Origin: Ralstonia sp. ASV6
GTDB lineage: Bacteria; Pseudomonadota; Gammaproteobacteria; Burkholderiales; Burkholderiaceae
Assembly: GCF_016429285.1 (NCBI RefSeq)
Contig: NZ_JAELUI010000054.1
Span: 1 to 33,771 of the forward strand
DNA: 33,771 bases
Reading direction: 5' to 3'
Shown: in pieces, positions 9,541 to 17,040 of the stretch
Numbering within the stretch: the stretch's first letter is position 1
Layout of the letters: each line of letters starts with the position of its first letter
The notes under the pieces: generated by a model
Database searches by the model: none
The model's input: only the letters and a program-made list of their open reading frames with translations
Told to the model about the DNA's origin: nothing
Program-made: the position numbers and the translations under genes

Positions 9541-10656
9541 ATGATGTGGCAGACACTGGCACGCCGCTGTGCGTGCGTATTCGCCTGCGCAACCGCCGTT
9601 GTGACGCTGACGGCGCATGCGCAAGGCAATTCCACGCTTGTCGTCGGGCAGTTGGTTGAGCGCGGTGGCGCCCAGGCCGACTACGCGCGCGACTTCATGG
9701 CTGGCGCCAAGGTCGCGTTTGATGCGGCCAACCTGAGCGGTGGTATCAAGGGCCGGCGCATCAGCCTGATCCGCCGCGAAGTCGAACAGGCCGAAGCCGT
9801 GCCGCAGGCCATCGACATGATCGAGCGCGATCGCGTGGAAGTGCTCTTCGGCGTGAGCGAACGCCTATTGCCCGGGCTGACGGCTTCTCCTGAGATCGCG
9901 CGGCGCAATGTGCCGCTGCTGGCGCCGCTCTCGGGTGCCACATCCGCCTCTGACAACGTCTGGTTCATTCGCCCCGACTACGACCGCGAGATCATCGCCG
10001 CCCACAACCGCCTGCGCCAGTTCGGCATGCGGCGCATTGCACTGGTCACCACCGCGGGGTTCGATCCGCAACTCGGCGCGCGCCTGCGCAACACGCTCGC
10101 CGGCGCGACGTCCGCGAAAGGTGAGGCAGCGGAAGCGCTCGACCTCTACACGCTCACGGGTGATCCGGGTGAACTGGCCGCGCGCATCGCCCCGACCAAA
10201 CCGACCGCCATCATCGTCGCCGGCGATACCCTCGCCTATGCCAGTGTCGGTCGCGCGCTGGCGCAGCACGGGTGGTATGGCTTCCTGGTCGGGCTCTCGT
10301 CGGTCAACCCGCAGGTGGCACGCGAGATTCTCGGCACCGGCTACAGCGGCGGCATGCTGCTCGCGCAAACCGTACCCAACCCCGCTGTCGGCAACACGAG
10401 GATCACGCGCGAACATATCGCACGCATGAAGCAGTTTCTGGATGAGCCGCCGTCTGGGGCCACATTGTCAGGTTACATCGCCGCGACGTATCTGATTCAG
10501 GCGATGAATGCAGTGGGCGGGAAGGTGGCGGGTGCTGAACTGCGGCGCGCGTTGCAGACGCGGGTGGATGTGGGGGGATTTACCTTGGATTTCACTCGGG
10601 GGAATCGGGGGAGTGAGTTTGTGGATTTGAACTACATCCAGGGGGCGGGGAATTGA
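9541..10656 (+). CDS. Periplasmic substrate-binding protein of a branched-chain amino-acid-type ABC transporter (orphan)
   Basis: A 371-residue protein with a signal peptide: hydrophobic residues about 10-25 and a likely cleavage after AHA at residue 27. The mature part has the type I periplasmic binding fold (Peripla_BP_6/LivJ-like): LVVGQLVERGG at the start, VEVLFGVSE and VPLLAPLSGATSASD in the first lobe, RRIALVTT and PTAIIVAGDTLAYASVGRAL in the second. The ligand cannot be predicted. No permease or ATPase gene is near, so it either serves a transporter encoded elsewhere or acts as a sensor partner. It is divergent from hemN and convergent with rep. A G-rich stretch (GGGGGAAG) just before the ATG can serve as ribosome binding site. 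Confidence 0.85.
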   Translation: MMWQTLARRCACVFACATAVVTLTAHAQGNSTLVVGQLVERGGAQADYARDFMAGAKVAFDAANLSGGIKGRRISLIRREVEQAEAVPQAIDMIERDRVEVLFGVSERLLPGLTASPEIARRNVPLLAPLSGATSASDNVWFIRPDYDREIIAAHNRLRQFGMRRIALVTTAGFDPQLGARLRNTLAGATSAKGEAAEALDLYTLTGDPGELAARIAPTKPTAIIVAGDTLAYASVGRALAQHGWYGFLVGLSSVNPQVAREILGTGYSGGMLLAQTVPNPAVGNTRITREHIARMKQFLDEPPSGATLSGYIAATYLIQAMNAVGGKVAGAELRRALQTRVDVGGFTLDFTRGNRGSEFVDLNYIQGAGN

Positions 10657-10663
10657 TTGAGGC

Positions 10664-10728
10664 GCTTGGTGGTCAGCCCCCTTTCGGCCCCTGGCTGGAG
10701 ATGAATAGGGGGTGGACCGCCTCCGGTT
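10664..10728 (+). repeat. Degenerate intergenic repeat, copy B (binding protein-rep gap)
   Basis: The 71-base gap between two converging stop codons is almost entirely filled by CTTGGTGGTC, CCCTTTCGGCCCC, GGAGATGAA and GGTGGACCGCCTCCGG. It is the best match to copy A at 6235, including the GGTGGACC(G/A)CC tail. No T-tract terminator is visible here. Confidence 0.45.
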
Positions 10729-12848
10729 CAAGTCGCCACGGGTTTTTTAGCCGCCAGTAACCCCTTCAACGCGCCCAACCGATCCTTAGGCGACATCGCC
10801 GGCATAGAGTCCTCAGGCGTTGGCCCAGCATCATCGCCAAGCTTCATCTCCGCGATATAGCGCGACGGCTCGCACACCACCGTTTCCCGCGCCCGCTTGC
10901 GCTTCTTGCACCAGCTGATATGCAGGCTGCGCTGCGCGCGCGTGATGCCCACATACATGAGCCGGCGCTCTTCCTCGATCTTCTCGTCGGTCAGATCATC
11001 GTCTTCACGGCAGTGCGGCAGGATGCCTTCTTCCACGCCAACCAGGAACACGTGCGGATACTCCAGCCCCTTGCTCGCATGCAGCGTGGACAGGCGCACC
11101 GCATCCGGGTCCTCTTCCCTGCCTTCGAGCATGCTGATCAGCGCGATGGTCTGCGTGAGTTCGAGCAAGTTCTTGCCTTCGTCCATCAAACCATCGGCAT
11201 TGTCGAAACCGGTGGCCTCTTCGCTGTCCTGTTTCTCCGGCTTGGTGCCCTTGCGCTTGAGCCAGTCGAGAAACTCCAGCACGTTGGTCCACTTGTTCTG
11301 GGCCTGGCGCTCGTCGTAGGTGTCGTACAGGTAGGCCTCATAGTGGATGCCTTCCATCATCTCGTCGAGCAGCGTGCCGGCGGGTTCCTTTGCGGCGCGG
11401 TCCGATAGCCGCACGATGAATTCGCAGAACACACGCAGCGGTTCCAACTGACGCGGCGCGAGCTGTGCCTCAATCCCGCCCATCATCGCCGCCTCGAACA
11501 GCGACACCTTGGCCTGCCCCGCGAATGAACCCAGCACCTCCAGCGTCGCATTGCCCACGCCACGCTTGGGCGTGGTGATCGCGCGGATGAACGCGGGGTC
11601 GTCATCCGCATTGGCAATCAGCCGCAGGTACGCACACAAATCCTTGATCTCAGCCTTGTCGAAGAAGCTCTGCCCGCCCGAGAGCACATACGGAATGCGC
11701 TCGCGGCGCAGGATCTGCTCGAACAGCCGCGCCTGGAAGTTTCCGCGATACAGGATCGCGTAATCCCGGAACTGCGCGCGCCGCTCGAACTTGTGCGCAG
11801 AGAGTTTGAAGACCACGCTCTCGGCCTCGTGCTCCTCGTCGTTGGCGCTGATCACGTTGATGGCGTCGCCCATGCCATGCTCGCTCCACAGCGTCTTCTC
11901 GAACAGCTTGGGGTTCTGCGCGATGACCGCGTTGGCGGCGTTCAGGATGCGCACTGTGGAGCGGTAGTTCTGCTCCAGCTTGATGACCTTGAGGTTTGGG
12001 AAATCCGTCTGCAGCAGTTTGAGGTTGTCGAGCGTGGCGCCGCGCCAGCCGTAGATGGCCTGGTCGTCGTCGCCCACGGCCGTGAAGGCCGGCGCACGCA
12101 GGTGCGAGCCGCCCGCCAGCAGCTTCAGCAACTGGTACTGGCAGGCGTTGGTGTCTTGGTATTCATCGACGAGGAAGTAGCGCAGGCGGTTCTGCCACTT
12201 CAGGCGCACGTCTTCATTGCGCGCGAACAGCTCGGCAGGAATGCGGATCAGGTCGTCAAAGTCCACCGCCTGATACGCATGCAGCGTGGCGACGTAGTTG
12301 CGGTAGACCAGCGCGGCCTGGTGGTCATCCACGTTGTTATTGGCCAGCGCCTCGGCAATCGCCTCTTCCGGGTCGACCAGACCGTTCTTCCACAGCGAGA
12401 TCGTGCTTTGCACGCGGCGGATCAGTTGCTTGTCGGTGGTGGCCAGCTGCTCCTGAATCATGCCGAAGCAATCGTCCGAATCCATGATCGAGAAGCGCGG
12501 CTTCAGGCCCACATGCTCGGCCTCAGCCCGCAGGATCTGCACACCCAGCGAGTGGAACGTACACACCGTCAACTGCTTGATGGGGATGCGCTTGCCGTCG
12601 GCGCGCGTCTGGCCCTCCATCAGCTTGGCCACGCGCTCCTGCATTTCCTTGGCCGCTTTGTTCGTAAACGTGACGGCGGCGATGTGCTTCGGCTCGAAGC
12701 CCTTGTCGAGAATCAGGTGCGCGATCTTCTGTGTGATCACGCGCGTCTTGCCGGAGCCCGCCCCGGCCAGCACCAGGCAGGGGCCATCGAGGTAGTGCAC
12801 ACCTTCGGATTGGGCAGCATTGAGCCCGTGGGCGAGACCAGAAGACAT
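10728..12848 (-). CDS. rep: ATP-dependent 3'-5' DNA helicase Rep (UvrD/Rep superfamily 1A)
   Basis: A 706-residue SF1A helicase, closer to E. coli Rep (673) than to UvrD in its N-terminal third and in the SANDEEHEAE and DYAILYRGN blocks. Helicase motifs are in order: Walker A GAGSGKT (29-35), AAVTFTNKAAKEM (Ia), VDEYQDT (II), VGDDDQAIYGWRGA (III), LEQNYRST (IV), LSTLHASKGLEYPHV (V) and YVGITRAQ (VI). Rep unwinds DNA ahead of the replisome and helps it pass bound proteins. I use the ATG at 12848, close to the usual Rep start. In-frame starts at 12941 and 12968 would add 31 and 40 residues of low-complexity, non-Rep sequence. None has a clear Shine-Dalgarno. Confidence 0.94.
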   Translation of the reverse strand: MSSGLAHGLNAAQSEGVHYLDGPCLVLAGAGSGKTRVITQKIAHLILDKGFEPKHIAAVTFTNKAAKEMQERVAKLMEGQTRADGKRIPIKQLTVCTFHSLGVQILRAEAEHVGLKPRFSIMDSDDCFGMIQEQLATTDKQLIRRVQSTISLWKNGLVDPEEAIAEALANNNVDDHQAALVYRNYVATLHAYQAVDFDDLIRIPAELFARNEDVRLKWQNRLRYFLVDEYQDTNACQYQLLKLLAGGSHLRAPAFTAVGDDDQAIYGWRGATLDNLKLLQTDFPNLKVIKLEQNYRSTVRILNAANAVIAQNPKLFEKTLWSEHGMGDAINVISANDEEHEAESVVFKLSAHKFERRAQFRDYAILYRGNFQARLFEQILRRERIPYVLSGGQSFFDKAEIKDLCAYLRLIANADDDPAFIRAITTPKRGVGNATLEVLGSFAGQAKVSLFEAAMMGGIEAQLAPRQLEPLRVFCEFIVRLSDRAAKEPAGTLLDEMMEGIHYEAYLYDTYDERQAQNKWTNVLEFLDWLKRKGTKPEKQDSEEATGFDNADGLMDEGKNLLELTQTIALISMLEGREEDPDAVRLSTLHASKGLEYPHVFLVGVEEGILPHCREDDDLTDEKIEEERRLMYVGITRAQRSLHISWCKKRKRARETVVCEPSRYIAEMKLGDDAGPTPEDSMPAMSPKDRLGALKGLLAAKKPVAT

Positions 12849-12968
12849 GGGGGCAGGCGGAGAAAAGCGGGCGGGAAGGTACAGCGGAAGTCGATGGTAG
12901 CACGCAGGGGCGTTACGACTGGCAGCGTTACCGGAGGCCATGCGTACATCAAGAACATCGATGATCAC

Positions 12969-13307
12969 GCACTTTTAAGTCAAATTTTCCCATGTTCAAT
13001 ACAACGTTGATTTATTGGTCAGCGTCAAATTTGAAAATAAGAGTTTTCCCATATTTGAGAATTCTTGTGTCGAAAGGTCGGCCGGTTTACCAATGGCACA
13101 TTACATAAAATCTTCGATCTCACATAAAGTGAGCTTCACAATACCCGGCTCCACATGGGAATTTTCTGATTTCATGAATTCCATAACTTATTGCGATACA
13201 CACATAAGTCAACGGAACTGATTTATCAATTTCGACAGACTCTGCGATCGTCGATAGACCGTTCTACCGACACCGAATTTCACTTCTACTTTTGCAGAGT
13301 TATTGAC
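12969..13307. other. AT-rich intergenic leader upstream of the adhesin gene
   Basis: About 340 bases with no recognisable gene, clearly richer in A and T than the rest of the window. It contains a small inverted repeat CTCAC-N5-GTGAG (13119-13133) and a longer one pairing 13155-13163 (ATGGGAATT, one bulged G) with 13177-13184 (AATTCCAT). Two short open frames here (for example 13015-13221) have no coding features. The composition suggests binding by an H-NS/MvaT-like silencer or recent acquisition; both are inference. No promoter can be assigned with confidence. Confidence 0.6.
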
Positions 13308-15950
13308 ATGAACAAGGCATATCGTGTTGTTCGCAACAACGCCACCGGCGTATGGACGGCGGTTTCGGAAACCGCACGTGGGCACGGCAAGGGACGTTCC
13401 GTTGTGCGAGCAGTTGGCGCCGCGCTGATCGCGAGCGCAGCATTGCTTTCCGCGCCAGGGGCGATGGCGCAAACTCTGATTGAGCAGCCGGACGATGGGG
13501 GGGCGATCAATATTGGTCGTGGCGTTACCGGCACGGTGGTCGATTTCACAAGCGGAGCCAACGACAATCGTCGCCTTACTGGCATCGCAAATGGCCTTAA
13601 TCCAGCCGATGCCGTATCCGTCAATCAACTCAATGGCACGCTCACCGCGCTCGGTGGGCGTATCAACAGCCTGACAGGTGCAGTTGTTGCCCCGGTCTAC
13701 ACGCTAGGCGCAGACAGCAGGGGAGGCACAACGTACTCCACCGTGCCAGGCGCGCTGGGCAACTTGGACGACCGGATCAAGGGTAACGCCGCCAGCATCG
13801 TCAACAACACCACCAACATCACCAACCTGACCAACGGCACGGCCGGCATGGTCCAGCAGGCCACGGCTGGCGCTGAGATCACCGTAGCAAAAGACACCGA
13901 TGGTGACGCTGTGAACTTAGCCGGCAAGGACGCGGACGGCAACACCATCACCCGCAAGCTGTCCAACGTTACGGCAGGCACGGATGACACCGACGCCGTC
14001 AACGTTGGCCAACTCAATGGCGTCAAGACTACGGCTGAGCAAGCCGCGAGCGACGCCAACCAAGCTCAAAGCCGTGTCGGCAACCTGGAAGCCACCGCCG
14101 TTACATACGACGACGCCAGCAAGGGCACCGTGACGTTCAACAGGGGTGGCGAGGCAACGCAGCTCAAGAACGTCGCTGCCGGCACCGATGACGCCGACGC
14201 CGTGAACGTGCGCCAGCTCAAGGACGCAGGCCTTGTTGATGACCACGGTAACGTGGCCAATGCGGTGATCTACGACGACGCCAGCAAGTCGACCATCACG
14301 CTCAACAGGGGCGGTGATGCGGTTCACCTCAAGAACGTGGCGGATGGTGTCGACAACACCGACGCCGTCAACGTTGGCCAACTCAATGGCGTCAAGACTA
14401 CGGCTGAGCAAGCCGCTTCGGACATCGCGGCGGCCAACACGCTAAACGCCTCCAACGCAACAGCAGTGTCGAATGCACTGGGTGGTGGCTCGACCGTCGG
14501 CGATGACGGCAAGATCACTGCGCCAACCTACTCGCTGGCCACCAGCACCACTGATGCAACCAAGCAAGACTTCAACAACGTTGGTGACGCACTGAATAAC
14601 CTGGATGGCCGTACCAGCCAGAACACCACGGACATTACGAACCTGAGCACGCAGATCGGCAACGGCTCGATCGGCCTGGTGCAGCAAGCGGATGCCACAT
14701 CCGACATCACGGTCGCCAAGGACACCGCCGGCGCGAACGTGAGCTTTGCGGGCAAGGATACCGACGGCAACACCATCACCCGCAAGCTGACCAACGTTAC
14801 GGCAGGCACGGATGACACCGATGCTGCTAACGTCAGCCAGATCAAGGGCGTGCAAGGCGCGGTTGACGCACTGGCCAGCACCGCTGTGCAATACGACGAC
14901 GCCAGCAAGGGCACCGTGACGTTCAACAGAGGTGGCGCGGCAACGCAGCTCAAGAATGTCGCTGCCGGCACCGATGACACCGATGCCGTGAACGTGCGCC
15001 AGCTCAAGGACGCAGGCCTGGTTGATGACCACGGTAACGTGGCCAATGCGGTGCTCTACGACGACGCCACCAAGACCAGCGTTACGTTCAACAATGGCGG
15101 TGCGGCGGTGCGGCTGCAGAATGTGGCGGATGGCATGGTAGCCACGGATGCCGTCAACCTCGGCCAGCTCAATACCGTCGCTGGTGCACTTGGCGGCGGC
15201 GCGTCGTTTAGCGGTGGTGTGTGGACTGCGCCGACGTATTCATTCCTTGATGGCTCGACACATAACAGCGTGGGCGATGCGCTCTCCAATCTGGACAATC
15301 GCCTGTTCTCGCTGGCTGATGGGGGGCGTGGCATTGGCCAAGATAACCCCAAGTTTGTCGGTACGGGTGCTGGCGGCAACGCTAGTGTGAAGGAAGATGC
15401 GTTGGCCTCGGGCAACTACGCCACGGCATCAGGTGCCAACGCGGTAGCCAGCGGCCAAGGCTCGACGGCAACCGGTGCGAACGCTGTGGCCAAGGCTGAT
15501 AACAGCGTGGCCCTGGGCGCCAATTCGGTGGCCGATCGCGCGGGTACGGTGTCCGTCGGCTCACTCGGGAATGAGCGCATCATTACCAATGTGATGGCTG
15601 GCACGCAAGACACCGATGCCGTCAACAAGGCTCAGCTCGATCGCGTAGACGCGAAGGTTGCCGACGTTCAGAGCAGCGTTGGCAATCTGCAGAGTCAAGT
15701 GGGCCAGTTGGATACCAAGGTGAACCGCCTGGGCGCCATGAACGCTGCCATGTCCACCATGGTGGCTAGCGCGGCCGGTCTTCAGACCGATAACCGCATG
15801 GCGGTCGGTACGGGTGTGTATCGCGGACAGGCTGCCTTGGCGATTGGTTACCAACGCAAGATTGGCTCGCGCGCCACAGTGACGATTGGCGGCTCCACCG
15901 CCGGCGGCTCTGAGTACAACGTTGGCGTGGGCGCCGGCTACGGCTGGTAA
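13308..15950 (+). CDS. Trimeric autotransporter adhesin (YadA/Hia type, type Vc secretion)
   Basis: An 880-residue surface protein. Residues 1-25 (MNKAYRVVRN, then WTAVSETARG) form an extended signal peptide region (ESPR), followed by a hydrophobic core and probable cleavage after AMA at residue 54. The passenger has repeated neck/stalk units of the type GTDDTDAVNVGQL and RQLKDAGLVDDHGNV, and near the C-terminus a YadA-like head segment with SGANAVASGQGSTATGANAV. A short coiled coil (VADVQSSVGNLQSQ) leads to the YadA anchor of about 60 residues that ends in Gly-Trp, as expected for an outer-membrane beta-barrel strand. The open frame extends upstream to 13191, but the ESPR fixes the start at 13308. 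A seven-G run (13497-13503) follows the signal peptide. It stands alone between an AT-rich leader and a terminator. Confidence 0.93.
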   Translation: MNKAYRVVRNNATGVWTAVSETARGHGKGRSVVRAVGAALIASAALLSAPGAMAQTLIEQPDDGGAINIGRGVTGTVVDFTSGANDNRRLTGIANGLNPADAVSVNQLNGTLTALGGRINSLTGAVVAPVYTLGADSRGGTTYSTVPGALGNLDDRIKGNAASIVNNTTNITNLTNGTAGMVQQATAGAEITVAKDTDGDAVNLAGKDADGNTITRKLSNVTAGTDDTDAVNVGQLNGVKTTAEQAASDANQAQSRVGNLEATAVTYDDASKGTVTFNRGGEATQLKNVAAGTDDADAVNVRQLKDAGLVDDHGNVANAVIYDDASKSTITLNRGGDAVHLKNVADGVDNTDAVNVGQLNGVKTTAEQAASDIAAANTLNASNATAVSNALGGGSTVGDDGKITAPTYSLATSTTDATKQDFNNVGDALNNLDGRTSQNTTDITNLSTQIGNGSIGLVQQADATSDITVAKDTAGANVSFAGKDTDGNTITRKLTNVTAGTDDTDAANVSQIKGVQGAVDALASTAVQYDDASKGTVTFNRGGAATQLKNVAAGTDDTDAVNVRQLKDAGLVDDHGNVANAVLYDDATKTSVTFNNGGAAVRLQNVADGMVATDAVNLGQLNTVAGALGGGASFSGGVWTAPTYSFLDGSTHNSVGDALSNLDNRLFSLADGGRGIGQDNPKFVGTGAGGNASVKEDALASGNYATASGANAVASGQGSTATGANAVAKADNSVALGANSVADRAGTVSVGSLGNERIITNVMAGTQDTDAVNKAQLDRVDAKVADVQSSVGNLQSQVGQLDTKVNRLGAMNAAMSTMVASAAGLQTDNRMAVGTGVYRGQAALAIGYQRKIGSRATVTIGGSTAGGSEYNVGVGAGYGW
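13987..14416 (+). repeat. 61-bp identical direct repeat inside the adhesin gene
   Basis: Bases 13987-14047 are identical to 14356-14416. The offset is 369 bases (123 codons), so the repeat keeps frame. Both copies encode a neck unit reading DAVNVGQLNGVKTTAEQAA. Recombination between the copies would remove 123 residues without a frameshift. Range given covers both copies and the DNA between. Confidence 0.85.
14106..15071 (+). repeat. About 180-bp near-identical direct repeat inside the adhesin gene
   Basis: Bases 14106 to about 14285 recur at 14892 to about 15071 with only scattered single-base differences. The offset is 786 bases (262 codons), in frame. Each copy encodes YDDASKGTVTFNRGG, the neck unit, then RQLKDAGLVDDHGNVANAV. 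A shorter shared block (13941 and 14769, offset 828) encodes NTITRKL(S/T)NVTAGTDDTD. The repeats point to growth of the stalk by duplication. Range given covers both copies and the DNA between. Confidence 0.85.
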
Positions 15951-15978
15951 GTCACCTACGTGGTCATGTGAAGTGAAA

Positions 15979-16015
15979 CGGGCGCGCGGCCTCAACCGCG
16001 CGCCCGCTTTTTTTT
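15979..16015 (+). terminator. Strong intrinsic terminator after the adhesin gene
   Basis: A perfect 11-bp GC stem pairs CGGGCGCGCGG (15979-15989) with CCGCGCGCCCG (15996-16006) around a 6-base loop, followed by eight T residues (16008-16015). It lies 28 bases after the adhesin stop codon and closes that transcription unit. Confidence 0.95.
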
Positions 16016-16074
16016 GAGGGTACAGCCTCACATGGCCGCCGCATTCGTTTGCGCCCCTCGTTTCGCTCGCGGCC

Positions 16075-16139
16075 GTTACACGGCTTACGCATGGTTACAC
16101 GATGGCGGTAAGCTTGCGGCCCAAGCGGTTCGTTATAGA
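16075..16139 (+). promoter_or_regulatory. Direct-repeat regulator site and -10 upstream of the small periplasmic protein
   Basis: Three copies of (G/C)TTAC(A/G) occur at 16075-16080, 16084-16089 and 16094-16099, start-to-start spacing 9 and 10 bases, so all face the same side of the helix. Tandem hexamers with this spacing are typical of OmpR/PhoB-family response regulators; on the minus strand they read GTAA(C/G), reminiscent of CpxR sites. A -10-like TATAGA is at 16134-16139, with no good -35 at the right distance, as expected for an activated promoter. The identity of the regulator is unknown. Confidence 0.4.
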
Positions 16140-16183
16140 CAGGACAGCGGCTGAATCCGTCAGCCGCCCACCGGAGGAAAATC

Positions 16184-16510
16184 ATGAACCGCATCGTCAA
16201 AGTCCTGGCCGTGACGGCCGTCGCCCTGTCCGCTACCACCGGCGCCTTCGCACAAACGCAGTGGCAGAAGGATCACCCGCGTCGTGCTGAAGTCAACCAC
16301 CGCCTGGCCAACCAGGACAAGCGCATCCACAACGAAGTGAAGGAAGGCGAAATCACCAAGGGCCAAGCCAAGGCCTTGCACAAGGAAGATCACCAGATCC
16401 GCCAGGAAGAGCGCGACATGGCCGCCCAGAATGGCGGTCACATCACCAAGCAAGAACAGCGCACCCTGAACCAGCAGGAAAATAAAGTCAGCCGCCAGAT
16501 CGGCAACTGA
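16184..16510 (+). CDS. Small periplasmic protein with a duplicated charged helical motif
   Basis: A 108-residue protein of unknown function. GGAGGAAA ends four bases before the ATG. Residues 1-23 form a clear signal peptide with likely cleavage after AFA, so it is exported. The mature 85 residues are strongly charged and rich in Q, K, E, N and H, with no Cys and no membrane segment. It contains two aligned units: GEITKGQAKALHKEDHQIRQ and GHITKQEQRTLNQQENKVSR, sharing G-x-I-T-K, a Leu at the same place and a basic end, so it probably arose by duplication of a short helical hairpin. I recall similar proteins in Burkholderia and Ralstonia annotated as hypothetical. It sits alone behind possible response-regulator sites, which would fit an envelope-stress role; that is inference. 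Confidence 0.85.
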   Translation: MNRIVKVLAVTAVALSATTGAFAQTQWQKDHPRRAEVNHRLANQDKRIHNEVKEGEITKGQAKALHKEDHQIRQEERDMAAQNGGHITKQEQRTLNQQENKVSRQIGN

Positions 16511-16569
16511 TCACGGTTTTCCAACGACCCGCACACCGGTCACACCCGGGGCAAGGCGAGACTGCCGAT

Positions 16570-16608
16570 GCCCAAGGGGGTGGCCGTTGTCTTTGGGGCT
16601 TTCGTTTT
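16570..16608 (+). terminator. Possible weak terminator after the small periplasmic protein
   Basis: GCCCAAG (16570-16576) can pair with CTTTGGGGC (16591-16599) with a bulge, followed by TTTCGTTTT-like sequence (16600-16608). The stem is imperfect. The rest of 16511-16639 shows no gene. Confidence 0.4.
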
Positions 16609-16639
16609 CCCAGGGTGAATGCCCCCTCTCCTCCCCTAA

Positions 16640-16668
16640 TTGACAATCCCAGCCCCCTTCCGTAAATT
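16640..16668 (+). promoter_or_regulatory. Sigma70-type promoter of the gcv operon
   Basis: A consensus -35 TTGACA (16640-16645) and a -10 TAAATT (16663-16668, 4 of 6 bases) are separated by exactly 17 bases. The predicted start, about 16675, coincides with the first base of the P1 stem of the glycine aptamer, so the transcript would begin with the riboswitch. Confidence 0.75.
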
Positions 16669-16674
16669 CCGCCC

Positions 16675-16906
16675 ATCCATCCGGGAGAGCGTGCCCGCCG
16701 CACACGGCAAGGCGCCGCCGAAGGGGTAGCACCCGAAAACTCTCAGGCATCCAGGACCGGGTGGATCGGCCGGACATGCGTCTGACCGCACTCTGGAGAG
16801 CTGGCGCTGCACGACCACTGCAGGCGCCCACCGAAGGGGCTCACGAGCCGGCGCACACCGCTATGTGCACCGCGCCTCGCAATCTCTCAGGTACCAAGGA
16901 CAGAGG
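16675..16906 (+). ncRNA. Tandem glycine riboswitch (two aptamers) controlling gcvTHP
   Basis: Two glycine aptamers lie in tandem. Aptamer 1 (16675-16766) has a P1 stem pairing ATCCATCCGG (16675-16684) with CCGGGTGGAT (16757-16766), and the conserved GGGAGAG, GCCGAAGGGG and CTCTCAGGCA...AGGACCG core. Aptamer 2 (about 16788-16906) has P1 CTCTG (16791-16795) with CAGAG (16901-16905), CTGGAGAG, CACCGAAGGGGC and ATCTCTCAGGTACCAAGGACAG. The family senses glycine and, ahead of gcv operons, normally turns expression on so that excess glycine is degraded. The terminator that begins at 16907 is the likely expression platform. Confidence 0.95.
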
Positions 16907-16980
16907 GGCCATCTGCGCAGCTTGCATCTTCATGGCGTCACCATGAGGCATCAGGCTGCGCGGGTGGCCTTTTTGCTTTT
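16907..16980 (+). terminator. Riboswitch expression-platform terminator
   Basis: A 15-bp stem with two G-U pairs joins GGCCATCTGCGCAGC (16907-16921) to GCTGCGCGGGTGGCC (16955-16969). It is capped by an inner hairpin TTCATGG/CCATGA and followed by TTTTTGCTTTT (16970-16980). The 5' arm starts directly after the P1 strand of aptamer 2, so folding of the aptamer can compete with the terminator. An ON switch (anti-termination by glycine) is the expected logic. Confidence 0.85.
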
Positions 16981-17040
16981 CTGGTCCCGAATAACGCGCC
17001 GCGCCCGGCCACAGTGGCGGCGCTTCAGCCGAGAGATTCC

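Noticed and set aside
11793-13010. 405-codon open frame on the plus strand opposite rep
   Set aside because: Composition is a mirror of the rep codons, with no recognisable domain; its 3' end runs into the AT-rich leader.
13015-13221. 68-codon open frame in the AT-rich region before the adhesin
   Set aside because: No ribosome binding site, no coding bias and no recognisable motif.
13191-13307. Extended N-terminus of the adhesin
   Set aside because: The ESPR signal (MNKAYRVVRN) is N-terminal in this family, so the upstream 39 codons are leader sequence.
13980-15640. Regularly repeated DNA considered as a CRISPR-like array
   Set aside because: The repeats are in frame within a coding gene, long and unequal, and encode adhesin neck motifs.
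16511-17040. Open frames within the gcv leader (for example 16761-16946)
   Set aside because: The sequence is fully explained by promoter, two glycine aptamers and a terminator.
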